Shown here in pieces: positions 1-8,956 of a stretch of DNA of 45,088 bases. How positions within the stretch are numbered: position 1 is the stretch's first letter; the number at the start of each line of letters is the position of its first letter. The stretch is from CAIMUM01 sp034429715 (GTDB lineage Bacteria > Chloroflexota > Dehalococcoidia > GIF9 > UBA5629), in assembly GCA_034429715.1 (NCBI GenBank), contig DAOUFR010000026.1:1-45088 (forward strand), in the 5' to 3' direction. The position numbers and the translations under genes are program-made. Under the pieces are notes generated by a model. It saw only the letters and a program-made list of their open reading frames with translations, had not been told where the DNA came from and did not search any database.

Positions 1-147
1 AAGACCGGTGTGCCCAACGTTGTCATTGATGCTGATCCGACAGATCCGGCTTTCTATTCGGATGCGCAAACAGAGACAAGGATACAGGCATTTATGGAGA
101 CCTTAGAATCGAGCAAAAGGCGATCAGCAGCTAGCCTGCAGAAGTGA
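1..147 (+). CDS. 2-hydroxyacyl-CoA dehydratase-type subunit, C-terminal end (partial)
   Basis: Only the last 48 codons are in the window, read in frame 1 and ending in TGA at 145-147. The residues include the segment IDADPTDPAFYSDAQTETR, which resembles the C-terminus of the HgdB/BcrB/FldC-type subunits of 2-hydroxyglutaryl-CoA dehydratase and benzoyl-CoA reductase; these typically end in a 'D.TD..FYS..Q..TRI.AF.E.L' helix. In that family the subunit binds a [4Fe-4S] cluster and takes part in radical dehydration of 2-hydroxyacyl-CoA or in ring reduction. The next gene encodes the matching ATP-dependent activator and starts 23 bases downstream, which supports the call. The substrate cannot be judged because the rest of the protein lies outside the window. 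Confidence 0.72.
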   Translation, partial: KTGVPNVVIDADPTDPAFYSDAQTETRIQAFMETLESSKRRSAASLQK

Positions 148-170
148 GTCTTGGCCACTGTGAGGTCCGT

Positions 171-965
171 GTGTACGTCATTGGCATTGATATAGGTTCC
201 TTAGCTTCAAAAGCTGTGTTAGTTGATGGGAAAAAACAGATCATCGGCTACAGCATTGTTCCAACTGGAGCCAGGAGCGGCGCGGCCGGACAAGATGCAT
301 TTGAAAAGGTGCTGAAACAAGCAGGTTTGCTTCCGGGGGACGTTGCCTATGTACTGAGTACCGGCTATGGGCGCGCGAACGTAAGTGTTAGTAACGAGCA
401 ACTCACTGAGATTACGTGCCACGCGCGTGGGGCATACACCCTTAATCCTGCTGTGAGGACGGTCATCGATATCGGTGGACAGGATAGCAAGGCCATAAGC
501 CTCACTGATATGGGCGATGTTGCCAAATTTGCCATGAATGATAAATGCGCTGCAGGCACGGGACGGTTTCTGGAGGTGATGGCGCGTGCATTGGAAATCG
601 ATCTTGCGGATATGGGTGATTTATCGTTGAAATCAAAAACAAAAGTCGAGGTCAGCAGCATGTGCACCGTCTTTGCTGAAACAGAAGTCATATCGCTAAT
701 TGCTGATTCTCGTGACAAAATAGATATCATTGCAGGCATACACCGGGCTATCGCCCGCAGGGTCGGCACTATGGCTGAAAATACAGGCATAAAGCAACAG
801 GTGATGATGACCGGAGGAGTTGCCAAGAATATCGGCGTAGTACGAGCGCTGGAGGAAAAGCTGGGCACAACGATTCTTGTCCCCGATGAGCCGCAGGTAG
901 TCGGGGCCCTGGGAGCGGCTATTTTTGCACTTGACCGCGCCCAAGACATACTGAGTAGGAAATAA
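171..965 (+). CDS. BadF/BadG/BcrA/HgdC-type [4Fe-4S] ATPase activator
   Basis: Predicted 264-aa ASKHA-fold ATPase that feeds low-potential electrons, by ATP hydrolysis, to a 2-hydroxyacyl-CoA dehydratase or benzoyl-CoA reductase. Visible motifs are the phosphate-1 loop GIDIGSLASKAVL near the N-terminus, VIDIGGQDSKAI, and the two conserved cysteines that hold one [4Fe-4S] cluster between the monomers of a dimer: NDKCAAGTG (about Cys126) and SSMCTVFAE (about Cys165). TGGVAKN and the final GALGAAIFA segment also fit the family. Length is typical. I chose the GTG at 171 because TGAGG lies at 161-165 and the protein then begins VYVIGIDIG as in homologues; an upstream GTG at 144 would overlap the preceding gene. 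It follows the partial dehydratase gene directly, so the two are probably one operon. The exact substrate pathway (amino-acid fermentation or aromatic degradation) is open. Confidence 0.9.
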   Translation: MYVIGIDIGSLASKAVLVDGKKQIIGYSIVPTGARSGAAGQDAFEKVLKQAGLLPGDVAYVLSTGYGRANVSVSNEQLTEITCHARGAYTLNPAVRTVIDIGGQDSKAISLTDMGDVAKFAMNDKCAAGTGRFLEVMARALEIDLADMGDLSLKSKTKVEVSSMCTVFAETEVISLIADSRDKIDIIAGIHRAIARRVGTMAENTGIKQQVMMTGGVAKNIGVVRALEEKLGTTILVPDEPQVVGALGAAIFALDRAQDILSRK

Positions 966-985
966 GTACATTTAAGGGGATAACA

Positions 986-1666
986 ATGAGCAGTGAGAAC
1001 GTTTTTACGGAGCAGGAGCTGGAGGAATTGGGCCAACCCAGGAATGAACTAATTCAAGCCAGTATCGACGCTGGCGACACAGAAAAAGCAAAGAAACTGA
1101 CTAGACAGATGCATCGGGAATTCTTATCAATGCATGACATATACAGAGACTGGATTGCCTGCCTTCTGAGCTTTATAGGAAGACGTTATGGCGACGAAGC
1201 AGTGCGCGAAGCTCTTCAAGAGTATTTCGACATCCTCATGCAGCCACTGGGGCTGCTTTATTCTGACCAGGGTCCACGCCGCAGAGCACAAATGGCAGCG
1301 GCCGGAATAAGGGGACATCTTCATCCTTTTAAAATTGAGGAAGACGAGGAGAAGTTCACTTTCGTTCTGCAGCCTTGCGGTAGCGGCGGTCGCCTGGCGT
1401 TGGAAGGAAAATACGATCCGCCCTGCAATTTTTTAAGAATCAAAGAAGCGCAACAAATGACATTCGAACATCATGATTTTCCTGTGTACTGCTCCCACTG
1501 CTATTTCCAAAACATAGCACCCATTAAAATAATTGGAAAGCCGCTTGCTATTGTCGTGCCACCACAAAACATAGGGAAAGAACCATGCCGCACATATCTT
1601 TACAAGGATCCTTCATATTGCCCGGATATGTACCAAACTATCCCAAAAGCCGGAGATAACAAATAA
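986..1666 (+). CDS. Cys-rich protein of unknown function beside the dehydratase activator
   Basis: A 226-aa protein I do not recognise with certainty. It starts 20 bases after the activator with an AAGGGG ribosome site, so it is probably cotranscribed. The N-terminal 110 residues look helical and soluble. The C-terminal half has seven residues of note: Cys131 (QPCGSGG), Cys147 (PPCNF), the pair Cys169/Cys172 in PVYCSHCYFQ, Cys201 and Cys212, plus a His-His pair just before the CxxC. The pattern suggests a metal or Fe-S site. There is no signal peptide or membrane segment. Its position suggests a role in the acyl-CoA dehydratase/reductase system, for example assembly or electron transfer, but that is inference from neighbourhood only. 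Confidence 0.75.
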   Translation: MSSENVFTEQELEELGQPRNELIQASIDAGDTEKAKKLTRQMHREFLSMHDIYRDWIACLLSFIGRRYGDEAVREALQEYFDILMQPLGLLYSDQGPRRRAQMAAAGIRGHLHPFKIEEDEEKFTFVLQPCGSGGRLALEGKYDPPCNFLRIKEAQQMTFEHHDFPVYCSHCYFQNIAPIKIIGKPLAIVVPPQNIGKEPCRTYLYKDPSYCPDMYQTIPKAGDNK

Positions 1667-1724
1667 AATAAGGAATATCTGAACCGATTCAGTGGTCACT
1701 GTATGGCCTGTAGCAGCCCGTTGT

Positions 1725-1871
1725 TCAGTCAGCCTCCAGCACAGTAACAGCCAAAATATTGGAGCCTGCATGCGAGCCGATCACCGGACTGACATTTGAT
1801 AGATATAGCGGGACTTTGGGAAACACGGAAGCGATGTGCTCTGTCAGCGCTTTAGCTTCAGCCAGTCGGCC
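1725..1871 (-). pseudogene. degV-type gene remnant (C-terminal ~48 codons)
   Basis: On the minus strand, out of frame with the hydrolase gene, an open stretch ends in TGA at 1725-1727. It reads as a DegV-family (fatty-acid-binding) C-terminus, including VPLYLSNVSPVIGSHAG, where 'PVIG.H.G' is the family's conserved ligand-loop signature, and a closing hydrophobic strand ILAVTVLE. The rest of a DegV protein (about 230 residues) is missing: upstream the sequence becomes the end of the alpha/beta hydrolase in another frame. The hydrolase stop codon (1844-1846) lies inside the remnant. I infer a deletion or recombination that joined the hydrolase to the tail of a degV gene. There is no start signal, so it is unlikely to be expressed. 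Confidence 0.65.
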
Positions 1872-2605
1872 GCATATTCGGCCACCTCCTGCCAACCTGG
1901 TTCGCCGACAACCCAGTGCGCGTGATTTGGAAATTCTTTGTACGTAGCCCCATATTTGACAGCGACTTTCCTGACGACCGAAGCCGGAGTAATCTTATCC
2001 TGGGCGCCGGCTATAACCAGGACGGGACATACGACTTTTTTTTCATTGACCCTGCTGGCCTTTTTCGGATCGAGATACCAGAAGCCGATCTCGGAGGCTG
2101 CGCGGCCGGACTCATAAACAAACCGGTCATAGACTATTTTCTGTTCCTCAGCAGGTAGTAATTTCAGCATCGAATAGACCGCCTCATTGAACGTCTGGCG
2201 GCGCGGTTTTTTCCAGAAGCCATATCCCATCAGTACGCTCCAGAAACTCCTTACGACCGACGGTGTTAATGCGTTGATCCCGCCCGGCGACGCAGGCGTA
2301 AGCAGAACAAGCGCCCTGGCTAATCCACGGCTTCCCAGGATCTGCGATATAAGCCCTCCCATCGAATGACCCATTAAGATCGGCTGCGAATCAAGCCTGC
2401 GTATCTCTTCTTCAAGGTCTTTAGCATAATCTAAAAGGCCTGTAGTGCCCAGCTGCGGATTGGGAACTCCTTTTGGATCCATATCATGGAAACGCAGGGT
2501 CGGAGTTACACAACAATAGTCATTGCCTTCAAAGAACTTCTTGTAGTTCTCCCAGTACCAAGCACCACCCCACATACCGTGGATCATGAAAATTGTTTCA
2601 GCCAT
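1844..2605 (-). CDS. alpha/beta-hydrolase fold protein
   Basis: 253-aa soluble serine hydrolase, probably an esterase/lipase-like or C-C hydrolase of the Abhydrolase_6 group. It has the oxyanion-hole motif HGMWGGAWYW at the N-terminus, the nucleophile elbow GHSMGG (about Ser81), a late Asp in AGAQDKITPAS and the catalytic His in NHAHWVVGEPG. The fold order and length are normal. The start is taken as ATG 2603-2605 behind AAGGGGTG; a GTG one codon earlier is also possible. The C-terminus ends DWLKLKR, close to the usual family end, but its stop codon lies within a degV-type remnant, so the last few residues may be derived from that junction. The substrate is unknown. Confidence 0.88.
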   Translation of the reverse strand: MAETIFMIHGMWGGAWYWENYKKFFEGNDYCCVTPTLRFHDMDPKGVPNPQLGTTGLLDYAKDLEEEIRRLDSQPILMGHSMGGLISQILGSRGLARALVLLTPASPGGINALTPSVVRSFWSVLMGYGFWKKPRRQTFNEAVYSMLKLLPAEEQKIVYDRFVYESGRAASEIGFWYLDPKKASRVNEKKVVCPVLVIAGAQDKITPASVVRKVAVKYGATYKEFPNHAHWVVGEPGWQEVAEYAADWLKLKR

Positions 2606-2850
2606 CACACTTACACCCCTTAATTCATTTTACAGAAAATGCTGCAATATTATTGAAATGAATCCACACAAGGCCGCTTGAGGGCAATTATATCACTCTA
2701 CGCATGCGGCGTAATGTTATAATGGGATATCAGCAATGATCGATCGTCTAAACCTATCGCCTCATTGCAACCGATGCTATGTTTCATCAGAACAGTTGCA
2801 ACTGGACAAAAAAAGTATGCCTGCTGTACAATTAGGCCACTTCAATTTTA

Positions 2851-2866
2851 GATTGACTGGTCAATC
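2851..2866. promoter_or_regulatory. inverted-repeat operator upstream of the CrtI-like gene
   Basis: GATTGACTGGTCAATC is a perfect 7-2-7 inverted repeat located 30 bases before the oxidoreductase start codon. Size and style (TTGACnnGTCAA core) match operators of TetR-family repressors. A TATATT string follows at 2872-2877, but no well-spaced -35 was found, so the exact promoter is uncertain. No regulator gene lies next to it in the window. Confidence 0.5.
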
Positions 2867-2895
2867 AATATTATATTAGTGCTGGGAGGTATCGT

Positions 2896-4398
<1,503 letters not shown>

Positions 4399-4412
4399 AA
4401 CAGGTGAACGTT

Positions 4413-4496
4413 ATGGATAAGAAGAAGAAACGCATCGGCTTTTTCGCGAACATACTGCGGCAGGTCCGTTATATGATCCCGCGCTATTTCGTTTAA
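4413..4496 (+). CDS. possible 27-aa basic peptide
   Basis: A short ORF begins MDKKKKRIGFF and ends RYFV with TAA at 4494-4496. It lies 14 bases after the CrtI-like gene and has a good AGGTGA ribosome site at 4402-4407. The peptide is strongly basic at the N-terminus with hydrophobic/aromatic residues after it, and could bind a membrane surface. It converges with the DUF1648-like gene, leaving only 17 bases between stops. It may be a real small protein or the truncated start of a lost gene. I recognise no family. Confidence 0.35.
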   Translation: MDKKKKRIGFFANILRQVRYMIPRYFV

Positions 4497-4513
4497 GGTC
4501 TGCGCAGGCGAGA

Positions 4514-5479
4514 TCATCCTCTGACCGAGTTTATCACCGCAGCCAGGTGCTCCGGGCGGTCGGAGCCAATGAGGTATTTCTTACCGTCACCGACAGTGAT
4601 CTTGACGCCGCGGTCACCCTGCAGATAGTAGGCCTTCATCTCGCTGTTAAAACGTATCCCGTAACCACCGAAGTCCTGCAGCGGCGAGAATGAATGCACC
4701 TCCACACCGGTAATATCCGTCGTTTTTAACTGCAGCAGCCTGATGCCCAGCAAGCCCATCCTGACCGTGACCATATCCCGGGTGACCTGTGTGCGAAAAC
4801 CGCCGTAGGTTCCTATCATAGCCACAGCAACCAAACCCAGTATAATCGACAGCCAGGGAAGCGACGTCCATGTGAAGACAGCCGCCACAATCATGATCAG
4901 CGGCACGATCACCATCAGCGCTCGCATATATGGTGGATTCTGCGATTCCCAGTACGATACGGGTTGCCCCGCCTGTATTATCCGGGTTATCTCTTCGGCA
5001 ACCTGGCTCATGTCCTCTATAGCCAGTTTCTTCTCATAATGCCGGTACGGGCGAATAAGCTCCAATACTACTGCCAGGCCGGTTCCCAGACCGCAGGCCG
5101 CGACCATTTCAATCCAGGGAAAAGGAAAAATCATTTGCGCAGAAGCGAGCATATTCACATAGGCAATCTGCACACCGCACATGCTCCCGATGGCAAACTC
5201 ATCGAAAAGCGACATCCAGTTGAAGGTCTTCTTCTTTTCCTGGCGCGCCCAGAGCTCGTCAAGCCATAACGAGAGAATAAGGAATCCAATCGACAGCCCC
5301 AGCAGCAGGGATGAGCTGATCCAGGGCGAGCCATACGCATTAGGCTGACCGCTGAGATCAAAATGCACCGGGGCTGGATCAGGCAACGGAAGAGCTTTAA
5401 CTGTGAAGAATATCGCCACAAGGATTAATAGCAATGCGGGCAGATGCGTCCATAAAGGGTGCACCAGTTTGCTTTTCAT
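4514..5479 (-). CDS. DUF1648-like multi-pass membrane protein
   Basis: 321-aa integral membrane protein. The N-terminus carries the DUF1648 pattern: a transmembrane helix, then LPDPAPVHFDLSGQPNAYGS and a second helix. Further hydrophobic segments lie near residues 95-135 and a pair near 185-225. The C-terminal ~90 residues are soluble and PH-like in pattern (TDITGVEVHSFSPL, ending in DRPEHLAAVINSV), similar to bacterial PH-domain membrane proteins that report on envelope state. Function is unknown; DUF1648 proteins are often linked to sporulation or immunity to toxic peptides, but nothing here shows that. It follows the PAS-PAS gene on the same strand with a short gap and may share its transcript. 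Confidence 0.75.
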   Translation of the reverse strand: MKSKLVHPLWTHLPALLLILVAIFFTVKALPLPDPAPVHFDLSGQPNAYGSPWISSSLLLGLSIGFLILSLWLDELWARQEKKKTFNWMSLFDEFAIGSMCGVQIAYVNMLASAQMIFPFPWIEMVAACGLGTGLAVVLELIRPYRHYEKKLAIEDMSQVAEEITRIIQAGQPVSYWESQNPPYMRALMVIVPLIMIVAAVFTWTSLPWLSIILGLVAVAMIGTYGGFRTQVTRDMVTVRMGLLGIRLLQLKTTDITGVEVHSFSPLQDFGGYGIRFNSEMKAYYLQGDRGVKITVGDGKKYLIGSDRPEHLAAVINSVRG

Positions 5480-5507
5480 TTTCGAACTTCCCCGGATTTA
5501 TTAGTTG

Positions 5508-6353
5508 TTATAACGATTCCTCCTCACGCACGATCTCCCGAACGACCCCGAGAATAAACTCCCGACCTCCTATTTTAATGACGCGCACCCGCACGGATAC
5601 CGGCACTCTTGTGCCATCCTTATGCATATGTATTGTCTTAAACGCTCCCAGTTTGCGCACTACAATCTTTTTTAAACTGATCTCGGTTTTTTCCCTCAGC
5701 TCCTGCGCATTAATATCCAGAATATTCAGTTGTGTGATCTCGTCCTGTGTATAGCCAAGGCATTCGCATACAGCTTTATTGACATACTTAATATTGCCCT
5801 TCATATCCAGCAGAAAGATCGAGTCCGTCACCTGGTCGAGCATCTCAGCCCGCAAGGTCAACTCATCCTGCGCCGTCTTCTCCTCGGTTATGTCACTGAA
5901 AAAAGCCATAACAGCCGGCCGTCCCATGTACATGACACGCGTGCTGAACGGTTTGATATACTTGATCTCGCGAGTTTTGCTTACAAAAGGCATCACCGTT
6001 GTATCGTATGTCTCATCACCTGCCTGCACCATGGCAAAACGTGCTGATAGTTGCTGGCGATACTTGGGGTGGACCAATTCGATAACGGACTTATTTATTA
6101 CTTCTTCGTATTCGTATCCCAGCATATCGCAACCCGCTTTATTGGCCCACATTATTATCTCATCCTGCATGAGTACGACCCCTTCCTTAACCTTCTCCAC
6201 ATAGCTGTAGATGATAAACTGCATCTCATGAAGGGTCGTGTCCAGAGTTTTTAACTGGGTGATCGTTTCCTCAAGTAACCTGATGCGCTTGCCAAGATCT
6301 TCGATCTGCCATGTCAGCGGCCCGGCAAGATGGTCCTGCGGCTGCATCGTCAT
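5508..6353 (-). CDS. PAS-PAS sensory protein without output domain
   Basis: About 281 residues: an N-terminal coiled-coil-like helix (residues ~10-55), a first PAS/PAC domain (~55-165; EGVVLMQDEIIMWANKAGC, ending in AVMAFFSDITEEKTAQ) and a second PAS/PAC domain (~170-280; DSIFLLDMKGNIKYVNKAV, ending in FILGVVREIVREEE). There is no kinase, cyclase, HTH or methyl-accepting domain, so it would have to signal by binding a partner. A very strong AGGAGGGGG ribosome site precedes three near-adjacent ATGs (6354-6356, 6351-6353 and 6345-6347); spacing favours the second. It starts 21 bases after the acyl-CoA synthetase-like gene and is probably in its operon. The ligand (haem, flavin or small molecule) is not readable. 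Confidence 0.85.
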   Translation of the reverse strand: MTMQPQDHLAGPLTWQIEDLGKRIRLLEETITQLKTLDTTLHEMQFIIYSYVEKVKEGVVLMQDEIIMWANKAGCDMLGYEYEEVINKSVIELVHPKYRQQLSARFAMVQAGDETYDTTVMPFVSKTREIKYIKPFSTRVMYMGRPAVMAFFSDITEEKTAQDELTLRAEMLDQVTDSIFLLDMKGNIKYVNKAVCECLGYTQDEITQLNILDINAQELREKTEISLKKIVVRKLGAFKTIHMHKDGTRVPVSVRVRVIKIGGREFILGVVREIVREEESL

Positions 6354-6374
6354 CATCCCCCTCCTGCACAGTGA

Positions 6375-7814
6375 TCAATCCCTGGCAAATCTCCTCCGCC
6401 ATGCCGCAACCCTCGCCATGGCCAGCCCTGCCTTTTCAATAGAATGAAACACGGGCAATCCCTCTTTTACGAAAGCGGCCTGCACCTTGAGCATCTCATC
6501 CATTCCAACCATGTCCGAGGCCTGCCCCAGCGCCATCAATACAGGCTTATTGATCTCCTTATGCGCTTTATGTAAAGCTTCCGAAGCTGGTTTCAGGAAA
6601 AATTCACTGGAGTAGATACCTCCACCCCAGCGGGTTACCGGGTGAAATCCCATATGATACATGATCATATCGATGCCAGGTGAGCCTCCGATCACTTTTA
6701 GCGTATTATAAATCACGTCGGGATAGATGAGATTGGTGGCATCCAGGGGATTGGAGAAGATGCCTCCATCGTTAGGCAGCAACCTTTTAAGTTGAGCCTG
6801 CACATCGGCTGACAGCGCAGACAGCTCAAGCCCCACCATCTCCATGCGATCGCCGGCCTCGACGCTGGGCCCACCACCAACACCCGCAACAGCAATACCT
6901 TTGCCCGACGGATAAGGGCGTGCGTAGCTCAGAGCGACCAGGACGTCAATCAGTTCCTGCACGTCACCAACCTGGATGGCGTTGGCCTGGTGGCACAGTG
7001 TCTGAAATGTTTTTACCGAGGATGTCATACTGGCAGTGTGGCTCATGGCCGTCCTCAGGCCGGCTTCTGTGGTACCTCCCTTGTAAACTACCACCGGTTT
7101 CTTGGCGCACGCATTCTCGAGAACGCCGCGAAAACGATTGCCCTCCCTCACACCTTCTATGTATATTGCAATTATATTCGTGCCGGCATCGCTTGTGAAA
7201 TATTCCAGCAGCTCGCATTCCCCGATATCCAGTGCGTTTCCATAGCTGATGACCTTGCTAAATCGCAGGCCGCGTGGTCCGGCATGCATTGGCATGTCCT
7301 GGGAATGCCCGCCGCTTTGCGACATGAAGGCTATGTCCCCCGGCTGCATCGGCATGCGGTCGGACGTGGCCAACCTGGCCTCAGGCACGAAAAGCCCGGT
7401 GCAATTCGGTCCGATGATACGAAATCCACCGTCGCGTGCCTTCTGCAGCATATCCTTCTCGAGCTCGGCGCGATTCCTCTCACCGCTTTCACTGAAACCG
7501 GCTGTGAAAAAATGCACCGACATCACGCCCTTTCTGGCGCAATCGTCGAGGACGTCCATGGATTTTTCAGCGGGGATACATACTATGACGTGGTCCACCG
7601 GCCCCGGTATAGCCGAGACTGAAGGATAGCATGTTAACCCGAAGGCTTCGCTGTGTCTGGGATTTACCGGATAAATGGCTGGAAAGCCGGCCTCTTTCAA
7701 CGAGCTGACAGCCCATGCTGCAAAAGTCATGATATTGTCAGGCGAAGCGCCTACTATAGCCACACTGTGCGGATGAAATATATCATCCAGCGTGAACGAA
7801 CTTGGTTTAGACAT
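6375..7814 (-). CDS. CoA-binding, NDP-forming acyl-CoA synthetase alpha-type protein
   Basis: About 479 residues with the three domains of the alpha part of ADP-forming acetyl/acyl-CoA synthetases (ACD): CoA-binding Rossmann domain (HPHSVAIVGASPD near the N-terminus), a succinyl-CoA-ligase-like flavodoxin domain with IIGPNCTGLF and the candidate phospho-His in AMSHTASMTSS, and a third ligase-like domain (GGGPSVEAGDRME, SNPLDATNL). The ATP-grasp beta domain is absent and no separate beta gene is in the window, so it may need a partner elsewhere or have another role, such as acyl-CoA hydrolysis or signalling. The start is uncertain: ATG 7812-7814 fits family N-termini, with ATG 7824-7826 and TTG 7848-7850 as alternatives, none with a clear ribosome site. 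A PAS-PAS gene follows. Confidence 0.82.
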   Translation of the reverse strand: MSKPSSFTLDDIFHPHSVAIVGASPDNIMTFAAWAVSSLKEAGFPAIYPVNPRHSEAFGLTCYPSVSAIPGPVDHVIVCIPAEKSMDVLDDCARKGVMSVHFFTAGFSESGERNRAELEKDMLQKARDGGFRIIGPNCTGLFVPEARLATSDRMPMQPGDIAFMSQSGGHSQDMPMHAGPRGLRFSKVISYGNALDIGECELLEYFTSDAGTNIIAIYIEGVREGNRFRGVLENACAKKPVVVYKGGTTEAGLRTAMSHTASMTSSVKTFQTLCHQANAIQVGDVQELIDVLVALSYARPYPSGKGIAVAGVGGGPSVEAGDRMEMVGLELSALSADVQAQLKRLLPNDGGIFSNPLDATNLIYPDVIYNTLKVIGGSPGIDMIMYHMGFHPVTRWGGGIYSSEFFLKPASEALHKAHKEINKPVLMALGQASDMVGMDEMLKVQAAFVKEGLPVFHSIEKAGLAMARVAAWRRRFARD

Positions 7815-7959
7815 GGCATTTATCATATCAATATAATACCGCTTTATCAACGCACGCAGCCGTAGCCGTTATGTCGCCTGCGAACACACATTTGACATAG
7901 CACAGCCGCCTATTTAAACTTGCACAAGTCTTTAAGTTTAACTTCCTGTTTCCTGACAT

Positions 7960-8955
7960 ATGATTACAGCTGTAACCGGAGCATCCGGACATGTCGGCGT
8001 GAACCTTGTCCGTGCTCTGATCACCCGCGGCAGGCATGTGCGTATCATAACGCACAGCAGCGCGCTGGGTCTGGAGGGCCTGAATGTTGAGCGCCGCAGC
8101 GGCGATGTCAATGATCTTGATTCCCTGATCCGGGCATTTGATGGCGTTTCGATTGTATACCATCTGGCTGCATATATATCGCTGTTGATGAGCGACCGCG
8201 TACGATGCAGCGCAGTTAATATTGAAGGTACCCGCAACGTGATAGAAGCCTGCCGCCGCAATAATGTCAAACGGCTTGTGCATTTCAGCTCCATTCACTC
8301 CCTCTGCAACGAGCCTCTGGATGTGCCGATCGATGAAACCCGGCCACTGGTTGAGTCGCTGAAGTCTGCGCCATATGACCTCTCCAAGGCTTCGGGTGAA
8401 AGGCTTGTACGACAGGCTGCCGTCGAGGGCTTTGATGCGGTGATTATAAATCCTACCGCTGTTATCGGGCCTTATGATTACAGGCCATCGCATTTCGGGC
8501 AGGCTCTGATCATGATGGCCGAAGGCAGGATCCCTGTTTTGCTCGAAGGGGGATTCGACTGGGTGGATGCCAGAGATGTGGCCGAGGGCGCCATCGAGGC
8601 TGAACAGACCGCACCCGCAGGCTCGAATTATTTGCTTTCCGGTACATGGCTATCGGTGAGAGAAATAGCAGCTATCGTATCTCAGATAGCGGGCAGAAAG
8701 CCGCCTGCACTGGTATGCCCGGTACCGGTGGCCGGGGCCTGCGCTCCCGTTGTGACGGCAGTATCCCGCTGGACAGGGGTTAGGCCGCTCTTCACCAGCG
8801 TTTCTTTAAAGGCCCTGGCCGGCAACCGCAACATCAGCCACGCTAAAGCCACGCGTGAACTGGGATATGAGCCGAGACCTATCAAAGAAACTCTATCCGA
8901 TACCATCAACTGGTTTATGGACAACGGCTTTATAAAGAGACGAGGATATCGTTAG
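7960..8955 (+). CDS. NAD(P)-dependent extended SDR, 3beta-HSD/dihydroflavonol-reductase-like
   Basis: 331-aa extended short-chain dehydrogenase. TGASGHVG (residues 6-13) is the nucleotide-binding loop, VYHLAAYISL matches the family's central strand, and the catalytic set is Ser110/Ser111 (HFSSIHSL), Tyr139 and Lys143 (YDLSK). The segment NIEGTRNVIEACRRNNVKR and the overall length place it with 3beta-hydroxysteroid dehydrogenase/isomerase, dihydroflavonol-4-reductase and HpnA-like proteins. It is followed after one base by a steroid 5-alpha-reductase homologue, so both probably act on the same lipid: oxidising or reducing a ring hydroxyl, then reducing an enone. The natural substrate is unknown. 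There is no strong ribosome site before the ATG. Confidence 0.88.
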   Translation: MITAVTGASGHVGVNLVRALITRGRHVRIITHSSALGLEGLNVERRSGDVNDLDSLIRAFDGVSIVYHLAAYISLLMSDRVRCSAVNIEGTRNVIEACRRNNVKRLVHFSSIHSLCNEPLDVPIDETRPLVESLKSAPYDLSKASGERLVRQAAVEGFDAVIINPTAVIGPYDYRPSHFGQALIMMAEGRIPVLLEGGFDWVDARDVAEGAIEAEQTAPAGSNYLLSGTWLSVREIAAIVSQIAGRKPPALVCPVPVAGACAPVVTAVSRWTGVRPLFTSVSLKALAGNRNISHAKATRELGYEPRPIKETLSDTINWFMDNGFIKRRGYR

Positions 8956-8956
8956 A

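Noticed and set aside
365..1036. 223-codon open frame on the minus strand over the activator gene
   Set aside because: The plus strand encodes a clear BadF-type activator with all motifs; the antisense product is Ser/Pro/Arg-rich with no family features.
1759..1947. 62-codon plus-strand frame near the hydrolase 3' end
   Set aside because: It is antisense to the degV-type remnant and the hydrolase tail and shows no motif or ribosome site.
2701..2730. TATAAT string at 2718-2723 as a promoter for the CrtI-like gene
   Set aside because: There is no -35 at the right distance, and the gene start is about 170 bases away; left as an AT-rich string.
6990..7622. 210-codon plus-strand frame over the CoA-binding synthetase gene
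   Set aside because: Shadow of a clear minus-strand gene; no domain pattern in the translation.
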